Positions 1 to 10,690 of a stretch of DNA of 57,805 nt are shown piece after piece; position 1 is the first letter of the stretch, and each line of letters begins with the position of its first letter. Origin of the DNA: Polaromonas sp. (GTDB lineage Bacteria > Pseudomonadota > Gammaproteobacteria > Burkholderiales > Burkholderiaceae_C); the NCBI GenBank assembly GCA_030650875.1, contig JAUSDK010000009.1, forward strand, positions 1 through 57,805, written 5' to 3'. Both the position numbers and the translations under genes were made by a program. The notes under the pieces were generated by a model. The model worked only from the letters and a program-made list of their open reading frames with translations. It searched no databases and was not told where the DNA came from.

Positions 1-2
1 CA

Positions 3-386
3 ACGGCCCCCATCACCACGCTCAACGAAACCGTGATCATGCTGGTGGTGCTGGCGCTGATCTACGTGGTCATGATCTCCAACCTGCTGATCATGGTCAT
101 CGTCGGCGGCTACGAGACCTTTGTCAGCCGCATGAACCTCGAAGGCCACCGCGACCAGCCCGAGAGGCTGAGCGACGTCAACGCCTCGGTGCTCAAGGTC
201 AAGCTGGCCACGGCCATCATCGGCATCAGCTCCATCCACCTGCTGAAAACCTTCATCAATGCCGACAACTACACCGACCGGGTGCTGATCGCGCAGACCG
301 CCATCCACATCACCTTCCTGCTGTCGGCGCTGGCGATTGCCTACACCGACAAGATCATGTCGGGCATTGCCGCGCAAAAACACTGA
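3..386 (+). CDS. YqhA/TIGR00645-type inner membrane protein, 5' end outside window
   Basis: Hydrophobic ORF open to the window edge; 'LLIMVIVGGYETFVSRMNLEGHRDQPERLSDVNASVLKVKLATAIIGISSIHLLKTFI' is typical of the family. Confidence 0.85.
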   Translation, partial: TAPITTLNETVIMLVVLALIYVVMISNLLIMVIVGGYETFVSRMNLEGHRDQPERLSDVNASVLKVKLATAIIGISSIHLLKTFINADNYTDRVLIAQTAIHITFLLSALAIAYTDKIMSGIAAQKH

Positions 387-410
387 TCCTCGCATCACCG
401 AGCTCATACC

Positions 411-501
411 AGCAGGGGCCGCGGATCTGGCTTAGCCAGTCCGCAGGCGCCGCCCCCTGCAAGGGGGGAACAGGCTACACGCAGTGAGCCTGGACGGGGG
501 T
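411..501 (+). repeat. Dispersed GC-rich intergenic repeat, copy 1 (degraded)
   Basis: agcaggggccgcggatctggcttagccagtccgcaggcgc shared with copy 2. Confidence 0.65.
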
Positions 502-505
502 GAAG

Positions 506-1894
506 CTAAACACGCCCGGTCATGTTTTCCGGCACCACCCAGGCGTCAAACTGCTCGCCCGTGACATGGCCCGAGGCCATCGCCGCATCGCGCAGGCTGC
601 TGCCTTCCTTGTGCGCCTTCTTGGCGATGAAGGCCGCCTTGTCGTAGCCGATGTGCGGGTTGAGCGCCGTCACCAGCATCAGGGAGCGGTCTACCAGTTC
701 GGCGATACGGTCACGGTTCGGCTCAATGCCAACGGCGCAGTGGTCGTTGAAGCTGCGCATGCCGTCGGCCAGCAGGCGCACGCTCTGCAGGAAGTTGTGG
801 GCGATCATGGGCCGGAACACATTGAGTTCGAAATTACCCGCGGCGCCGCCGATGTTGATGGCCACGTCGTTGCCGAAGACCTGGCAGCACAGCATGGTGA
901 CCGCCTCGCTTTGCGTGGGATTGACCTTGCCGGGCATGATGGACGAGCCCGGTTCGTTCTCGGGAATCGACAACTCACCGATGCCGCTGCGCGGCCCGCT
1001 GGCCAGCCAGCGCACGTCGTTGGCGATTTTCATCATGCCGGCGGCCAGGGTCTTGAGCGCGCCGTGCGCATGGACCAGTGCGTCGCAGGACGCCAGGGCC
1101 TCGAACTTGTTGGGCGCCGTCACGAACGGCAGGCCGGTCAGGCGCGCCAGTTCGGCCGCCGCCTGCTCTGCATACCCTTCGGGCGCATTCAGGCCGGTGC
1201 CGACGGCCGTGCCGCCCAGCGCCAGCTCGCACAGGTGCGGCAGCGTGGCCAACAGATGCCGCTGTCCGTGCGCAAGTTGCGCCGCGTAGCCCGAAAACTC
1301 CTGCCCCAGCGTCAACGGCGTGGCGTCCTGCAGATGCGTGCGGCCTATCTTGACGATGCCGTCGAAATCGCGCGCCTTCTGCGCCAGCGGGGCGTGCAGC
1401 TTGTCGATGGCCGGCAGCAGCCGGTGCGTGATGGCGTCCACCGCTGCCACATGCATGGCGGTCGGAAACACGTCGTTGGACGACTGGCTGCGGTTGACCT
1501 CGTCGTTCGGATGCACCAGCCGGTTTTCGCCGCGCTCGCCGCCCAGCAGCACGCTGGCACGATTGGCGAGCACCTCGTTGACATTCATGTTGCTTTGGGT
1601 GCCCGAGCCGGTCTGCCAGACCACCAGCGGAAACTCGCCGGCGTGCTGCCCGGCAATCACCTCGTCGGCCGCCGCCATGATGGCCAGCGCCTTCTTGCCA
1701 TCGAGCAGGCCCAATGCCAGGTTGACGCTGGCCGAAGCCCGCTTGACCTGCGCCAGCGCGCGGATGATCTCGCGCGGCTGCAATTCACCCGAGATGTCGA
1801 AGTTCTGCAGCGAACGCTGGGTCTGCGCGCCCCAGAGCCGGTCGGCCGGCACGGCGATGGGGCCAAAAGTGTCGTGTTCGATGCGGGTTGTCAT
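506..1894 (-). CDS. fumC: Fumarate hydratase class II
   Basis: [32 protein letters not shown] start; [16 protein letters not shown] signature. Confidence 0.97.
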   Translation of the reverse strand: MTTRIEHDTFGPIAVPADRLWGAQTQRSLQNFDISGELQPREIIRALAQVKRASASVNLALGLLDGKKALAIMAAADEVIAGQHAGEFPLVVWQTGSGTQSNMNVNEVLANRASVLLGGERGENRLVHPNDEVNRSQSSNDVFPTAMHVAAVDAITHRLLPAIDKLHAPLAQKARDFDGIVKIGRTHLQDATPLTLGQEFSGYAAQLAHGQRHLLATLPHLCELALGGTAVGTGLNAPEGYAEQAAAELARLTGLPFVTAPNKFEALASCDALVHAHGALKTLAAGMMKIANDVRWLASGPRSGIGELSIPENEPGSSIMPGKVNPTQSEAVTMLCCQVFGNDVAINIGGAAGNFELNVFRPMIAHNFLQSVRLLADGMRSFNDHCAVGIEPNRDRIAELVDRSLMLVTALNPHIGYDKAAFIAKKAHKEGSSLRDAAMASGHVTGEQFDAWVVPENMTGRV

Positions 1895-2009
1895 GCTCAT
1901 TCCTTGATATGAAAAGGTGGCTTTTCGCACCCTGTCAAAATACGGGGTTGCGCTTACCGTATCACACGGGCGGCACGTGAAAAGTCATCCTCCCACGAAT
2001 CCCCTGACC

Positions 2010-3563
2010 ATGACCACCATCATCCAACAAGCCGACCTCATCGAATCCGTTGCTGCCGCCCTGCAGTACATCAGCTACTACCACCCGGCCGACTACATTG
2101 CCCACCTGGCGCGCGCCTACGAACGCGAACAAAGCCCGGCCGCCAAGGACGCGATTGCGCAGATTCTGACCAACAGCAAGATGAGCGCCACCGGTCACCG
2201 CCCGATTTGCCAGGACACCGGCATCGTCAATGTGTTCCTCAAGGTTGGCATGGACGTGCGCTGGGACGGCTTCACCGGCAGCCTCGATGACGCCATCAAC
2301 GAAGGCGTTCGGCAAGGCTACAACCACCCCGACAACACCCTGCGCGCCAGTGTGGTGGCCGATCCGCAGTTCGACCGCAAGAACACCAAGGACAACACGC
2401 CTGCCGTGATCTTCACCGAAATCGTTCCCGGCAACAAGGTGGACATCACCGTGGCGGCCAAGGGCGGCGGCAGCGAGAATAAGAGCAAGATGGTCATGCT
2501 CAACCCCGGCGATTCGGTCGTCGACTGGGTCCTCAAGACCGTGCCGACCATGGGCGCCGGCTGGTGCCCGCCCGGTATGCTGGGCATCGGCATTGGCGGC
2601 ACCGCTGAAAAAGCTGTGCTGATGGCCAAGGAAAGCCTGATGGACGACCTGGACATGTACGAGTTGCAGGCCAAGTCGGCTGCCGACGAGGCGCTGACCA
2701 AGGTCGAAGCGCTGCGCCTGGAACTGTTTGAAAAGGTCAACGCCCTGGGCATTGGCGCGCAAGGCCTGGGCGGACTGACCACCGTGCTCGACGTCAAGAT
2801 CAAGATGTACCCGACGCACGCGGCCAGCAAGCCGGTCGCCATGATCCCGAACTGTGCCGCGACGCGCCACGCGCATTTCGTGATGGACGGCAGCGGCCCG
2901 GTCTACCTCACGCCGCCGTCGCTCGACACCTGGCCCGACGTGAACTGGACGCCTGACTACGTCAAGAGCAAAAAGGTCGACCTGAACACGCTGACCAAGG
3001 AAGACGTCGCCAGCTGGACGCCCGGCCAGACCCTGCTGCTCAACGGCAAGATGCTGACCGGCCGCGACGCCGCGCACAAGCGCATTGCCGACATGCTGGC
3101 CAAGGGCGAAAAACTGCCGGTCGACTTCACCAACCGCGTGATTTACTACGTCGGCCCGGTCGATCCGGTCAAGGGCGAAGCGGTCGGCCCCGCCGGCCCA
3201 ACCACGGCGACCCGCATGGACGGCTTTACCGAAATGATGCTGGCGCAGACCGGTTTGATCTCGATGGTGGGCAAGGCTGAGCGCGGCCCGGTGGCGATTG
3301 AAGCCATCAAGAAACACAAGAGCGCCTACCTGATGGCGGTCGGCGGCGCCGCCTACCTGGTGTCCAAGGCCATCAAGCATGCCGAAGTCGTGGGCTTTGC
3401 CGACCTGGGCATGGAAGCGATCTATGAATTCGACGTGGTGGACATGCCCGTGACCGTGGCGGTGGATTCGGGCGGCACCAGCGCCCACATCACCGGCCCG
3501 GCCGAATGGCAGAAAAAAATTGCCATGGGCGAGTTCAGGAACATCCCCGTCACCAACGTTTGA
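2010..3563 (+). CDS. fumA: Fumarate hydratase class I (Fe-S)
   Basis: CQDTGIVNVFLKVG, GGGSENKSKMVML, YYVGPVDPVKGEAVGPAGPTTATRMDGF motifs. Confidence 0.93.
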   Translation: MTTIIQQADLIESVAAALQYISYYHPADYIAHLARAYEREQSPAAKDAIAQILTNSKMSATGHRPICQDTGIVNVFLKVGMDVRWDGFTGSLDDAINEGVRQGYNHPDNTLRASVVADPQFDRKNTKDNTPAVIFTEIVPGNKVDITVAAKGGGSENKSKMVMLNPGDSVVDWVLKTVPTMGAGWCPPGMLGIGIGGTAEKAVLMAKESLMDDLDMYELQAKSAADEALTKVEALRLELFEKVNALGIGAQGLGGLTTVLDVKIKMYPTHAASKPVAMIPNCAATRHAHFVMDGSGPVYLTPPSLDTWPDVNWTPDYVKSKKVDLNTLTKEDVASWTPGQTLLLNGKMLTGRDAAHKRIADMLAKGEKLPVDFTNRVIYYVGPVDPVKGEAVGPAGPTTATRMDGFTEMMLAQTGLISMVGKAERGPVAIEAIKKHKSAYLMAVGGAAYLVSKAIKHAEVVGFADLGMEAIYEFDVVDMPVTVAVDSGGTSAHITGPAEWQKKIAMGEFRNIPVTNV

Positions 3564-3587
3564 ACAGAGGCCAGATGGTGAGCAACC

Positions 3588-3782
3588 GTGGGGGCCATCT
3601 CCATTCAAGCAGGGGCCGCGGATCTGGCTTCGCCAGTCCGCGGGCGCAGCGGCCCCCTCGGGGCTGTAGGCTGCGGCTCCGAGCCCGCCTGCGCGGGCTT
3701 GGACAGCCTGCAGATGCGCCGCCTCTGGCGGCGTGGCGCCCTGCAAGGGCAGCGCAGTACGCGAAGCGACAAGCGTGGGGGC
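3588..3782 (+). repeat. Dispersed GC-rich intergenic repeat, copy 2 (longest)
   Basis: agcaggggccgcggatctggcttcgccagtccgcgggcgcagcggccccc ... agtacgcgaagcgacaagcgtgggggcc. Confidence 0.7.
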
Positions 3783-4584
3783 CGTCTTGATAGGCGTTTT
3801 TGACAGCGGCATAGGCGGCCTCAGCGTGCTCAAGGCGCTGCGGGCCGAAATGCCGCACGAGCACTTCATCTACGTCGCCGACAGCGGCCACGCGCCCTAC
3901 GGCGAACGCGATGAGGCGCATGTGCTGGAACGCTCGCACGCCGTCACGCGCTATCTGCTCAGCCAGAACGTCAAGGCGATGGTGATCGCCTGCAACACGG
4001 CCACGGCGGCCGCGATTCATTTGCTGCGTGCCGAGCATCCGGAGCTGACGCTGATTGGCGTGGAGCCGGCGCTCAAACCCGCCGTGGCGCTGAGCCGGAC
4101 CGGGCGCATCGGCGTGATGGCCACGCGCGGCACGCTGGCCAGTGCCAAGTTCACGGCGCTGCTGGCGGCGCAGGCGGGGCAGGCTGATTTCGTGCTGCAA
4201 CCGTGCGACGGCCTGGCTGATGCCATCGAGCGCAGCGCCCAAACCGGTGAAACAGCAGAAACCATAGCACTGTGCACGCGCTACACGGGCGCTATGGGTC
4301 TATTTAGCACTCAAACAGGCCAAATCGACACGTTAGTTCTGGGTTGCACGCATTACCCGTTTGCCAGCGACCACCTGCGCGCCATGGTGGGTGCCGACGT
4401 GCAGATCATCGACAACGGCGAGGCCGTTGCGCGTCAGACGCGGCGACTGCTGCAGGGGCATGAAATTGCCAGCGCCGCGCCCGGCCAGGTGAGCCTGTTC
4501 ACGACCGGCCAGCCGTACACCCTGCAGGCCGCTGCGGGGCGCTGGCTGGGTTTGCCAGACCCGGTCAAAACGCTCCTGATTTAA
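3775..4584 (+). CDS. murI: Glutamate racemase (GTG 3775 or TTG 3787 start)
   Basis: IGVFDSGIGGLSVLKALR, ACNTATAAA, LVLGCTHYPF motifs. Confidence 0.95.
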   Translation: MGAVLIGVFDSGIGGLSVLKALRAEMPHEHFIYVADSGHAPYGERDEAHVLERSHAVTRYLLSQNVKAMVIACNTATAAAIHLLRAEHPELTLIGVEPALKPAVALSRTGRIGVMATRGTLASAKFTALLAAQAGQADFVLQPCDGLADAIERSAQTGETAETIALCTRYTGAMGLFSTQTGQIDTLVLGCTHYPFASDHLRAMVGADVQIIDNGEAVARQTRRLLQGHEIASAAPGQVSLFTTGQPYTLQAAAGRWLGLPDPVKTLLI

Positions 4585-4643
4585 TAGCTTCTTGCGACCG
4601 CAGCTATTGGGCTGGAGCCTTGAAACGCTTAAAAAACAGCCGG

Positions 4644-6098
4644 TTACGGCTTGGATGTGGCCTGTACGTCCAGGCCGTCTACCGGCTCTTTCCAGCCGCC
4701 GCCCAGCGTTTTGTACAGCGTGACCTGGCTTTGCAGCTGCGCCAGCCGGGTTTGCACCACGGCCTGGCGCGCGGTGAACAACGAACGCTGCGCATCGAGC
4801 AGATCCAGATTGCTTGAAATGCCGTTCTGGTAACGCAGGTCGGACAGCTTGAAGCGGGTCGCTTCAGACGTGGCCTGGCGCTGCTGGGCACCCAGCTGGT
4901 CAGCCAGCGTAGCCCGGGTGGCCAGCGCATCGGCGACTTCACGGAAGGCGGTTTGAATCGCCTTTTCGTACTGCGCCAGCGCGATGTCGCGCCCGACCTT
5001 GGCCGAATCGAGTCCGACCTGGTTGCGTCCGGCATCAAAAATCGGCAGCACCAGCTGCGGCGCCAGCGTCCAGCCCCAGGAGCCGTTTTTGAGCAGACCG
5101 GACAGTTGGCCGCTGGCACTTCCAGCGCCCACCGTCAGTGCAATGCGCGGGAAAAACGCGGCGCGCGCGGCGCCAATGTTGGCATTGGAGGCCAGCAGCA
5201 ATTGCTCGGCCTGGCGAATATCGGGCCTGACGGTCAGCAACTCGGACGGCAGACCGGCCGGCACGTCGGCCATGGGGTGCGCCTGCACCAAGGGGGCGCG
5301 CACGCCGGCGGCCACGGGCAGCCCGGCCGACCATTCCGGCAGCGGCTGGCCCACCAGCAGCGTCAAGGCATTCACGTCGAGCGCGCGCTGGCGTTGCTGC
5401 TGGGCATGGGCCACGCGGGCGGCTTCGGTGAGCGATTCGGCCTGACGAAAGTCAAGCTCGGACGTCACGCCGTTGTCAAAGCGCAGCTTGCTGAGCTTCA
5501 TCGAGTCTTCACGCGTCGCCAGCGTCTGGCGCGTAATGTCGAGCAGTTCCTCATCGGCCAGAAGGCTGAGGTAGGTGTTGGCCACCACCGCGATCAGGCT
5601 GATTTGCGCGGTCTTGCGGCCCTCTTGCGTGGCGAGGTACTGGCCCAGCGCCGCTTCCTTGAGGCTGCTGACGCGGCCAAAGAAGTCCAGCTCGTAGGCC
5701 GTGACGGCCAGCCCGACGTTGTACAGACTGTTGATGCCGCCGCTGGCCGTGGGTGTGCGCGAACCGTTGAACACGCCGTTGACGGTGGGGAGCTGGTCCG
5801 CGCGGCGAATCTGGTACTGCGCCCGGGCCTGCTCGATGTTGAGCACCGCCAGCCGCAGGTCGCGGTTGTTGGTCAGCGACAACTCGATCAGGCGCTTGAG
5901 TTCAGGGTCGGCAAAAAAGTCCTGCCAGGCCAGGCTGGAAGCCGGACTGCCCGCAGCGACCGTCGCCGTACCGCCATAAGCCGGGTAAGTCGCGGCAATG
6001 GGCGCCGCAGGACGCTCAAGGACAGGAATCATCGAACAGCCGGCCAGCAGCACTGCAGCGCTCACGGCCAGCAGGGCGGAAAGTCTTGTTTTAGTCAT
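4644..6098 (-). CDS. Efflux RND outer-membrane lipoprotein, NodT/OprM family
   Basis: Lipobox LLAGCSMIP; paired TolC-type repeats; start overlaps the upstream RND permease stop. Confidence 0.93.
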   Translation of the reverse strand: MTKTRLSALLAVSAAVLLAGCSMIPVLERPAAPIAATYPAYGGTATVAAGSPASSLAWQDFFADPELKRLIELSLTNNRDLRLAVLNIEQARAQYQIRRADQLPTVNGVFNGSRTPTASGGINSLYNVGLAVTAYELDFFGRVSSLKEAALGQYLATQEGRKTAQISLIAVVANTYLSLLADEELLDITRQTLATREDSMKLSKLRFDNGVTSELDFRQAESLTEAARVAHAQQQRQRALDVNALTLLVGQPLPEWSAGLPVAAGVRAPLVQAHPMADVPAGLPSELLTVRPDIRQAEQLLLASNANIGAARAAFFPRIALTVGAGSASGQLSGLLKNGSWGWTLAPQLVLPIFDAGRNQVGLDSAKVGRDIALAQYEKAIQTAFREVADALATRATLADQLGAQQRQATSEATRFKLSDLRYQNGISSNLDLLDAQRSLFTARQAVVQTRLAQLQSQVTLYKTLGGGWKEPVDGLDVQATSKP

Positions 6099-9000
6099 GC
6101 GTCTTGCCTTCAATAACTTGTTCGCCATGCACACCGGCCGCTTTGGCGTGCTCTGCATAAATTTGTTGCTGTCGTGCACTGCCCTTGAAAAAGCCGCGCA
6201 CCACGACAAAGAAAACCGGCACAAACAGCACCGCCAGCGCCGTGCCGGTGATCATGCCGCCGATCACGCCGGTGCCGATGGCACGCTGGCTGGCCGAACT
6301 CGCGCCAGTGGCAATCGCCAGCGGCAGCACGCCCAGCATGAAGGCAAACGAGGTCATCACAATCGGCCGAAACCGCAGGTGCGCAGCCGTCAGTGCAGAC
6401 TCGATCACGCCCTTGCCCTGCGCCTGCAGGTCTTTGGCAAACTCGATGATCAAGATGGCGTTCTTCGCCGACAGGCCAATGATGGTGATCAGGCCCACCT
6501 GGAAGTACACGTCATTGGCATAGCCGCGGAACAAGGTGGCCAGCAAGACCCCCAGCACGCCGAGCGGCACGACCAGGATCACCGCCAGCGGAATGGTCCA
6601 GCTTTCGTAGAGCGCCGCCAGGCACAGGAACACCGCCAGAATGGCAAAGCCATACAGGATCATGGCCTGCGAGCCGGCGAGCTTTTCCTCGCGTGACTGC
6701 CCGCTCCATTCAAAGCCAAAGCCCTGCGGCAACTGGGCCGCCATCTTTTCCATCTCGGCCATGGCCGCGCCCGTGCTGTAGCCTGGCGCAGCGCCGCCGC
6801 TGATGCGCATGGCCGGATAGCCGTTGTAGCGCACCGTCTGCATCGCGCCCTTGACCCAGCGGGTGGTGGCAAAAGCCGACAGCGGCACCGGCTGCCCGGC
6901 GCTGTTGCTGGCATTGATCCTGAGCAAATCCTCGGGCTGCATACGGGCCGGCGCATCGGCCTGGACCACCACACGCTGCAGGCGGCCCTGGTTCGGGAAG
7001 TCGTTCACATAGCTCGAACCCAGCGAGGTGGACAGAGCGGTATTGATGGCATCAAACGTCACGCCCAGCGCGTTGGCCTTATCACGGTCAATGTCGATCT
7101 GCAGCTGCGGCGCGTCTTCCAGGCCATCGGGCCGAACTTGCGCCAGCGCCGGGTTTTTGCCCGCCATGCCCAGCAACTGATTGCGCGCTGCCAGCAGCGC
7201 CTCGCCACCGGCGCCGGAGCGGTCCTGCAGGCGGAAGGTAAAGCCGCTGGCGGAACCCAGCTCGGGAATCGGCGGCGGGCTGAGCGGAAACACAAACGCA
7301 TCGCGAATGCCCGAGAGCGCGCCAAACGCCCGGCCGGCCAGCGCATCGGCCTTCTGGCTGGCGTCCTTGCGCTCGGACCAGTCTTTGAGCGTCACGAAAG
7401 CGAGTCCGGCATTTTGTCCCTGGCCGGAAAAGCTGAACCCCAGCACACCGACCATGCCTTGCACTTCAGGCTGCTTGAGCATGAAGCCCTCGACCTGCTC
7501 CATCACGGCGCGGGTGCGCTCCTGCGTGGCACCGGGCGGCAGTTGCACATTGACCAGCAGCGTGCCCTGGTCCTCGGCGGGCAAAAAGGAGGTCGGCAGG
7601 CGGGTGTAAACCAGCGCCACCACGCCAATGATGGCCGCGTAAATGATCAGGTAACGGCCGGCGCGTTTCAGCAGGCGCGCCACCAGGCTTTCATAGCCCT
7701 TGGCGGTACGCGAAAAGCCCCGGTTGAACCAGCCGAAGAACCCGGTCTTGGCATGGTGATGACCGGCTTCCACCGGCTTGAGCAGCGTGGCGCACAAGGC
7801 CGGCGTGAGGGACAGCGCCAGAAATGCAGAAAAGCCAATCGACGCGACCATGACGGCGGAGAACTGGCGGTAAATATTGCCCACCGAGCCGGCAAAAAAC
7901 GCCAGCGGCACGAACACCGAGATCAGCACTACCGTGACGCCGATGATGGCGCCCGAAATCTGGCCCATGGCCTTGCGGGTGGCTTCGAGCGGCGGCAAGC
8001 CCTCCTCGCTCATGATGCGCTCGACGTTCTCGACCACCACGATCGCATCATCGACCACGATGCCGATCACCAGCACCATGCCAAACATGGTCAGCACGTT
8101 GATCGAAAAGCCCAGCGCCTGCAGCGTGGCGAAGGTGCCCAGCAGGGCAATCGGCACCACGATGGTCGGGATGATGGTGTAGCGCCAGTTCTGCAGGAAC
8201 AAAAACATCACCAGGAACACCAGCACCACCGCTTCAATCAGGGTGATGGCCACCTGTTGAATCGAGATGCTGACAAAGCGCGAGCTGTCGTAAGGAATCG
8301 AATAGTTCACGCCTTGGGGGAAATAGGGCTTGAGCTGCTCCATCTTGGCCCGCACAGCCTTGGCTGCATTAAGCGCATTGCCGCCCGGCGCCAGCTGCAG
8401 GCCGATGCCGGTGGCCGGCTTGCCGTTCAGGCGCGCCGAGGTGGCATAGGCCTGCGCACCGAGTTCGATCCGGGCCACGTCTTTCAGCCGCACGGTCGAT
8501 CCGTCGGTCTTGGCGCGCAGCACGATGTTGCCGAACTGCTCGACGCTGGAGAGCTGGCCGTTGACGACCACCGTAGCGGCAATGCCCTGCCCGGCCACGT
8601 TGGGCAAATCGCCAATCGTGCCGGAGGCAATCTGGGCGTTCTGGGCGCGAATGGCGTTGGTCACATCAAGCGATGACAGCGCAAAGCCCGCCAGCTTGGC
8701 CGGGTCGATCCAGATGCGCATGGCGCGCTCGGTGCCAAACAGCTGGGCCTGGCCGATGCCGGTCAGGCGCTGAAGCTCGGGAATCACGCTGCGGGACGCA
8801 TAGTCACCCAGCGCCACCGGGTCAATCGCCGGGTTGTCGGACGACAGCATGGTGAACAGCAGGAAGTTCGAGCGCGACTTGTCCACCCGCACGCCCTGCT
8901 GCGTGACCGCCTGCGGCAAGCGCGGCGCGGCGCGCGACAAGCGGTTTTGCACATCGACCTGGGCCAGGTCGGCGTTGGTGCCGGTCTCGAAGGTCAGCGT

Positions 9001-9270
9001 CAGCGTGCCGCTGCCGTTGGCCTGGGAAACCGACTCCATGTAAATCAGCCCGGGCGAGCCGTTCATTTCGCGCTCGATCACGCTCAGCACACTGTCTTCC
9101 AGGGTCTTGGCGGAAGCGCCTGGATAGCTGGCCGTCACCACAATGGAAGGCGGTGCCACCGGCGGGTATTGGGCAATCGGCAGCTGCGTGACTGCCACGG
9201 TGCCCAGCACCAAGATGAACAGGGCGATCACCCACGCAAAGATGGGCCGATCAATAAAAAACTTTGCCAT
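6091..9270 (-). CDS. RND efflux permease, HAE1/AcrB family
   Basis: MAKFFIDRPIFAWVIALFILVLGTVAVTQLPIAQYPPVAPP start; 1059 aa. Confidence 0.96.
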   Translation of the reverse strand: MAKFFIDRPIFAWVIALFILVLGTVAVTQLPIAQYPPVAPPSIVVTASYPGASAKTLEDSVLSVIEREMNGSPGLIYMESVSQANGSGTLTLTFETGTNADLAQVDVQNRLSRAAPRLPQAVTQQGVRVDKSRSNFLLFTMLSSDNPAIDPVALGDYASRSVIPELQRLTGIGQAQLFGTERAMRIWIDPAKLAGFALSSLDVTNAIRAQNAQIASGTIGDLPNVAGQGIAATVVVNGQLSSVEQFGNIVLRAKTDGSTVRLKDVARIELGAQAYATSARLNGKPATGIGLQLAPGGNALNAAKAVRAKMEQLKPYFPQGVNYSIPYDSSRFVSISIQQVAITLIEAVVLVFLVMFLFLQNWRYTIIPTIVVPIALLGTFATLQALGFSINVLTMFGMVLVIGIVVDDAIVVVENVERIMSEEGLPPLEATRKAMGQISGAIIGVTVVLISVFVPLAFFAGSVGNIYRQFSAVMVASIGFSAFLALSLTPALCATLLKPVEAGHHHAKTGFFGWFNRGFSRTAKGYESLVARLLKRAGRYLIIYAAIIGVVALVYTRLPTSFLPAEDQGTLLVNVQLPPGATQERTRAVMEQVEGFMLKQPEVQGMVGVLGFSFSGQGQNAGLAFVTLKDWSERKDASQKADALAGRAFGALSGIRDAFVFPLSPPPIPELGSASGFTFRLQDRSGAGGEALLAARNQLLGMAGKNPALAQVRPDGLEDAPQLQIDIDRDKANALGVTFDAINTALSTSLGSSYVNDFPNQGRLQRVVVQADAPARMQPEDLLRINASNSAGQPVPLSAFATTRWVKGAMQTVRYNGYPAMRISGGAAPGYSTGAAMAEMEKMAAQLPQGFGFEWSGQSREEKLAGSQAMILYGFAILAVFLCLAALYESWTIPLAVILVVPLGVLGVLLATLFRGYANDVYFQVGLITIIGLSAKNAILIIEFAKDLQAQGKGVIESALTAAHLRFRPIVMTSFAFMLGVLPLAIATGASSASQRAIGTGVIGGMITGTALAVLFVPVFFVVVRGFFKGSARQQQIYAEHAKAAGVHGEQVIEGKTHD

Positions 9271-9282
9271 GCGGTGTGCTCC

Positions 9283-10572
9283 TTACTTCGCTACCGCGGA
9301 GGCAGCGGGCACTGCGGCGCTGGCCGGTGTCGAAGCGCCTGCTGCGGGCGCGGAAGCCGCACCGGCCGGTGATGCACCTGCCGGCTGCCAGGGCACGGCC
9401 TTGACCGGTGTGCCCGGCGGCATCATCTGCAGTTTCTGGAAGCCATCGACCATCACCTGCTCGCCGGCCTTCAGCCCCTCCAGCACCACCCATTGCGTGC
9501 CTTTGGCCGAGCCAATCTTGATCGGGCGAGGCGTGACCTTGCCATCGCTGCCCACCACCATGACGGTGTCGCCCTGCGCCGTGCGCGTAACCGCCTGCTG
9601 CGGCAAGGTAATGGCATTGGTGGCCTGGGCCTGCTCCAGCCGCACGCGCACATAAAGACCCGGCAACAGTTGTCCGCCCTTGTTGGGAACTTCGGCCCGC
9701 AAGGTGATCTGCCCGGTGGCGGCGTCGACCGTCAGGTCTGAAAACAGCAATTTTCCTGGCTGCTCGTACTCGGTGCCGTCTTCCAGCAGGATGCGAACAC
9801 TGGCCGCCTCATCGCCGCTGGCCCGCTTGAACTGGCCGCTGGCCATGGCCGAACGCAGTTTCATCACGTCGGATGCGGACTGGGTGAAATTGACATACAT
9901 CGGATTGATCTGCTGGATGACCGCGAGCTGCGTGGCGTCGCCCTGCCCCACCAGCGCGCCTTCGGTTACCAGCGAGCGGCCGATACGGCCCGAGATGGGC
10001 GCCGTCACCGAGGCATAGCCCAGGTTGATATTGGCGGTCTGCACATTGGCCTTGCCGACAGCGACATCGGCAGCAGCCTGCTTTTGCGCGGCCACTGCAT
10101 TGGCGTATTCCTGCTTGCTGATCGCGTTGGCCTCGACCAACGGTTTATAGCGCTCGGCCAGGGCCGTGGCTTGCGCCAGATTGGCTTCAGCCCGCGCCTG
10201 GCCGGCCCTGGCGCTCGCGGCGGCAGCGGCATAAGGGGCCGAGTCAATGGTGAACAGGGGCTGGCCCGCCTTGACATCACTGCCTTCACGAAACAGGCGC
10301 TTTTGCAAAATACCGGCGGCGCGCGCCCTGACCTGCGCAACACGCGAAGCCTCCAGCCGACCGGGCAACTCGGTCACCAGGCCCACATCACCCGGCGTCA
10401 CCGTGACGACGCCAACCTGCGGAGGTGGCGGCGCGGCACCAGCCCCGGGAGCCGGTGCATTCCCCTTGCCACATCCGGCCAGGAACAATGAAAGCGCAGC
10501 CACTGCAAGCAGTGGCTGAACGCGGGCAAATGGGGAAAGACCACGAAAATGGGCAAGGCTGGAAGGAGGCAT
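9283..10572 (-). CDS. RND periplasmic adaptor, AcrA/MexA family
   Basis: Signal/lipobox LFLAGCGKG; GRLEASRVAQVRARAAGILQKRLFREGSDVKAGQPLFTID. Confidence 0.94.
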   Translation of the reverse strand: MPPSSLAHFRGLSPFARVQPLLAVAALSLFLAGCGKGNAPAPGAGAAPPPPQVGVVTVTPGDVGLVTELPGRLEASRVAQVRARAAGILQKRLFREGSDVKAGQPLFTIDSAPYAAAAASARAGQARAEANLAQATALAERYKPLVEANAISKQEYANAVAAQKQAAADVAVGKANVQTANINLGYASVTAPISGRIGRSLVTEGALVGQGDATQLAVIQQINPMYVNFTQSASDVMKLRSAMASGQFKRASGDEAASVRILLEDGTEYEQPGKLLFSDLTVDAATGQITLRAEVPNKGGQLLPGLYVRVRLEQAQATNAITLPQQAVTRTAQGDTVMVVGSDGKVTPRPIKIGSAKGTQWVVLEGLKAGEQVMVDGFQKLQMMPPGTPVKAVPWQPAGASPAGAASAPAAGASTPASAAVPAASAVAK

Positions 10573-10690
10573 GCTGTTCCTGGATTTTTTTTGAAGGAAA
10601 CGCGAAAATGAAGCGCAGGGCCTCTCCGGTTGAGGAAAAACTCCACCACCGAAGACGCAAAGAATAAGGGTTTTCGCGAATGCTGCAGTA

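Noticed and set aside
500-1912. 470-aa plus-strand ORF antisense to fumC
   Set aside because: Codon-bias shadow, Gln/Arg/His-rich, no motif
506-3563. Divergent class II and class I fumarases as an unusual arrangement
   Set aside because: Isozyme redundancy is common and adjacency alone is weak evidence of anything new
1962-3869. 635-aa minus-strand ORF antisense to class I fumarase
   Set aside because: Codon-bias shadow of a well-supported gene
4258-4330. Possible repeat inside murI (catagcactgtg...gcgctatgggtctattta)
   Set aside because: The encoded protein (IALCTRYTGAMGLFSTQTGQIDTLVLGC) looks like ordinary MurI sequence; the repeat resemblance is weak
7138-8676. 512-aa plus-strand ORF antisense to the AcrB-like gene
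   Set aside because: Shadow ORF inside a confident RND permease gene
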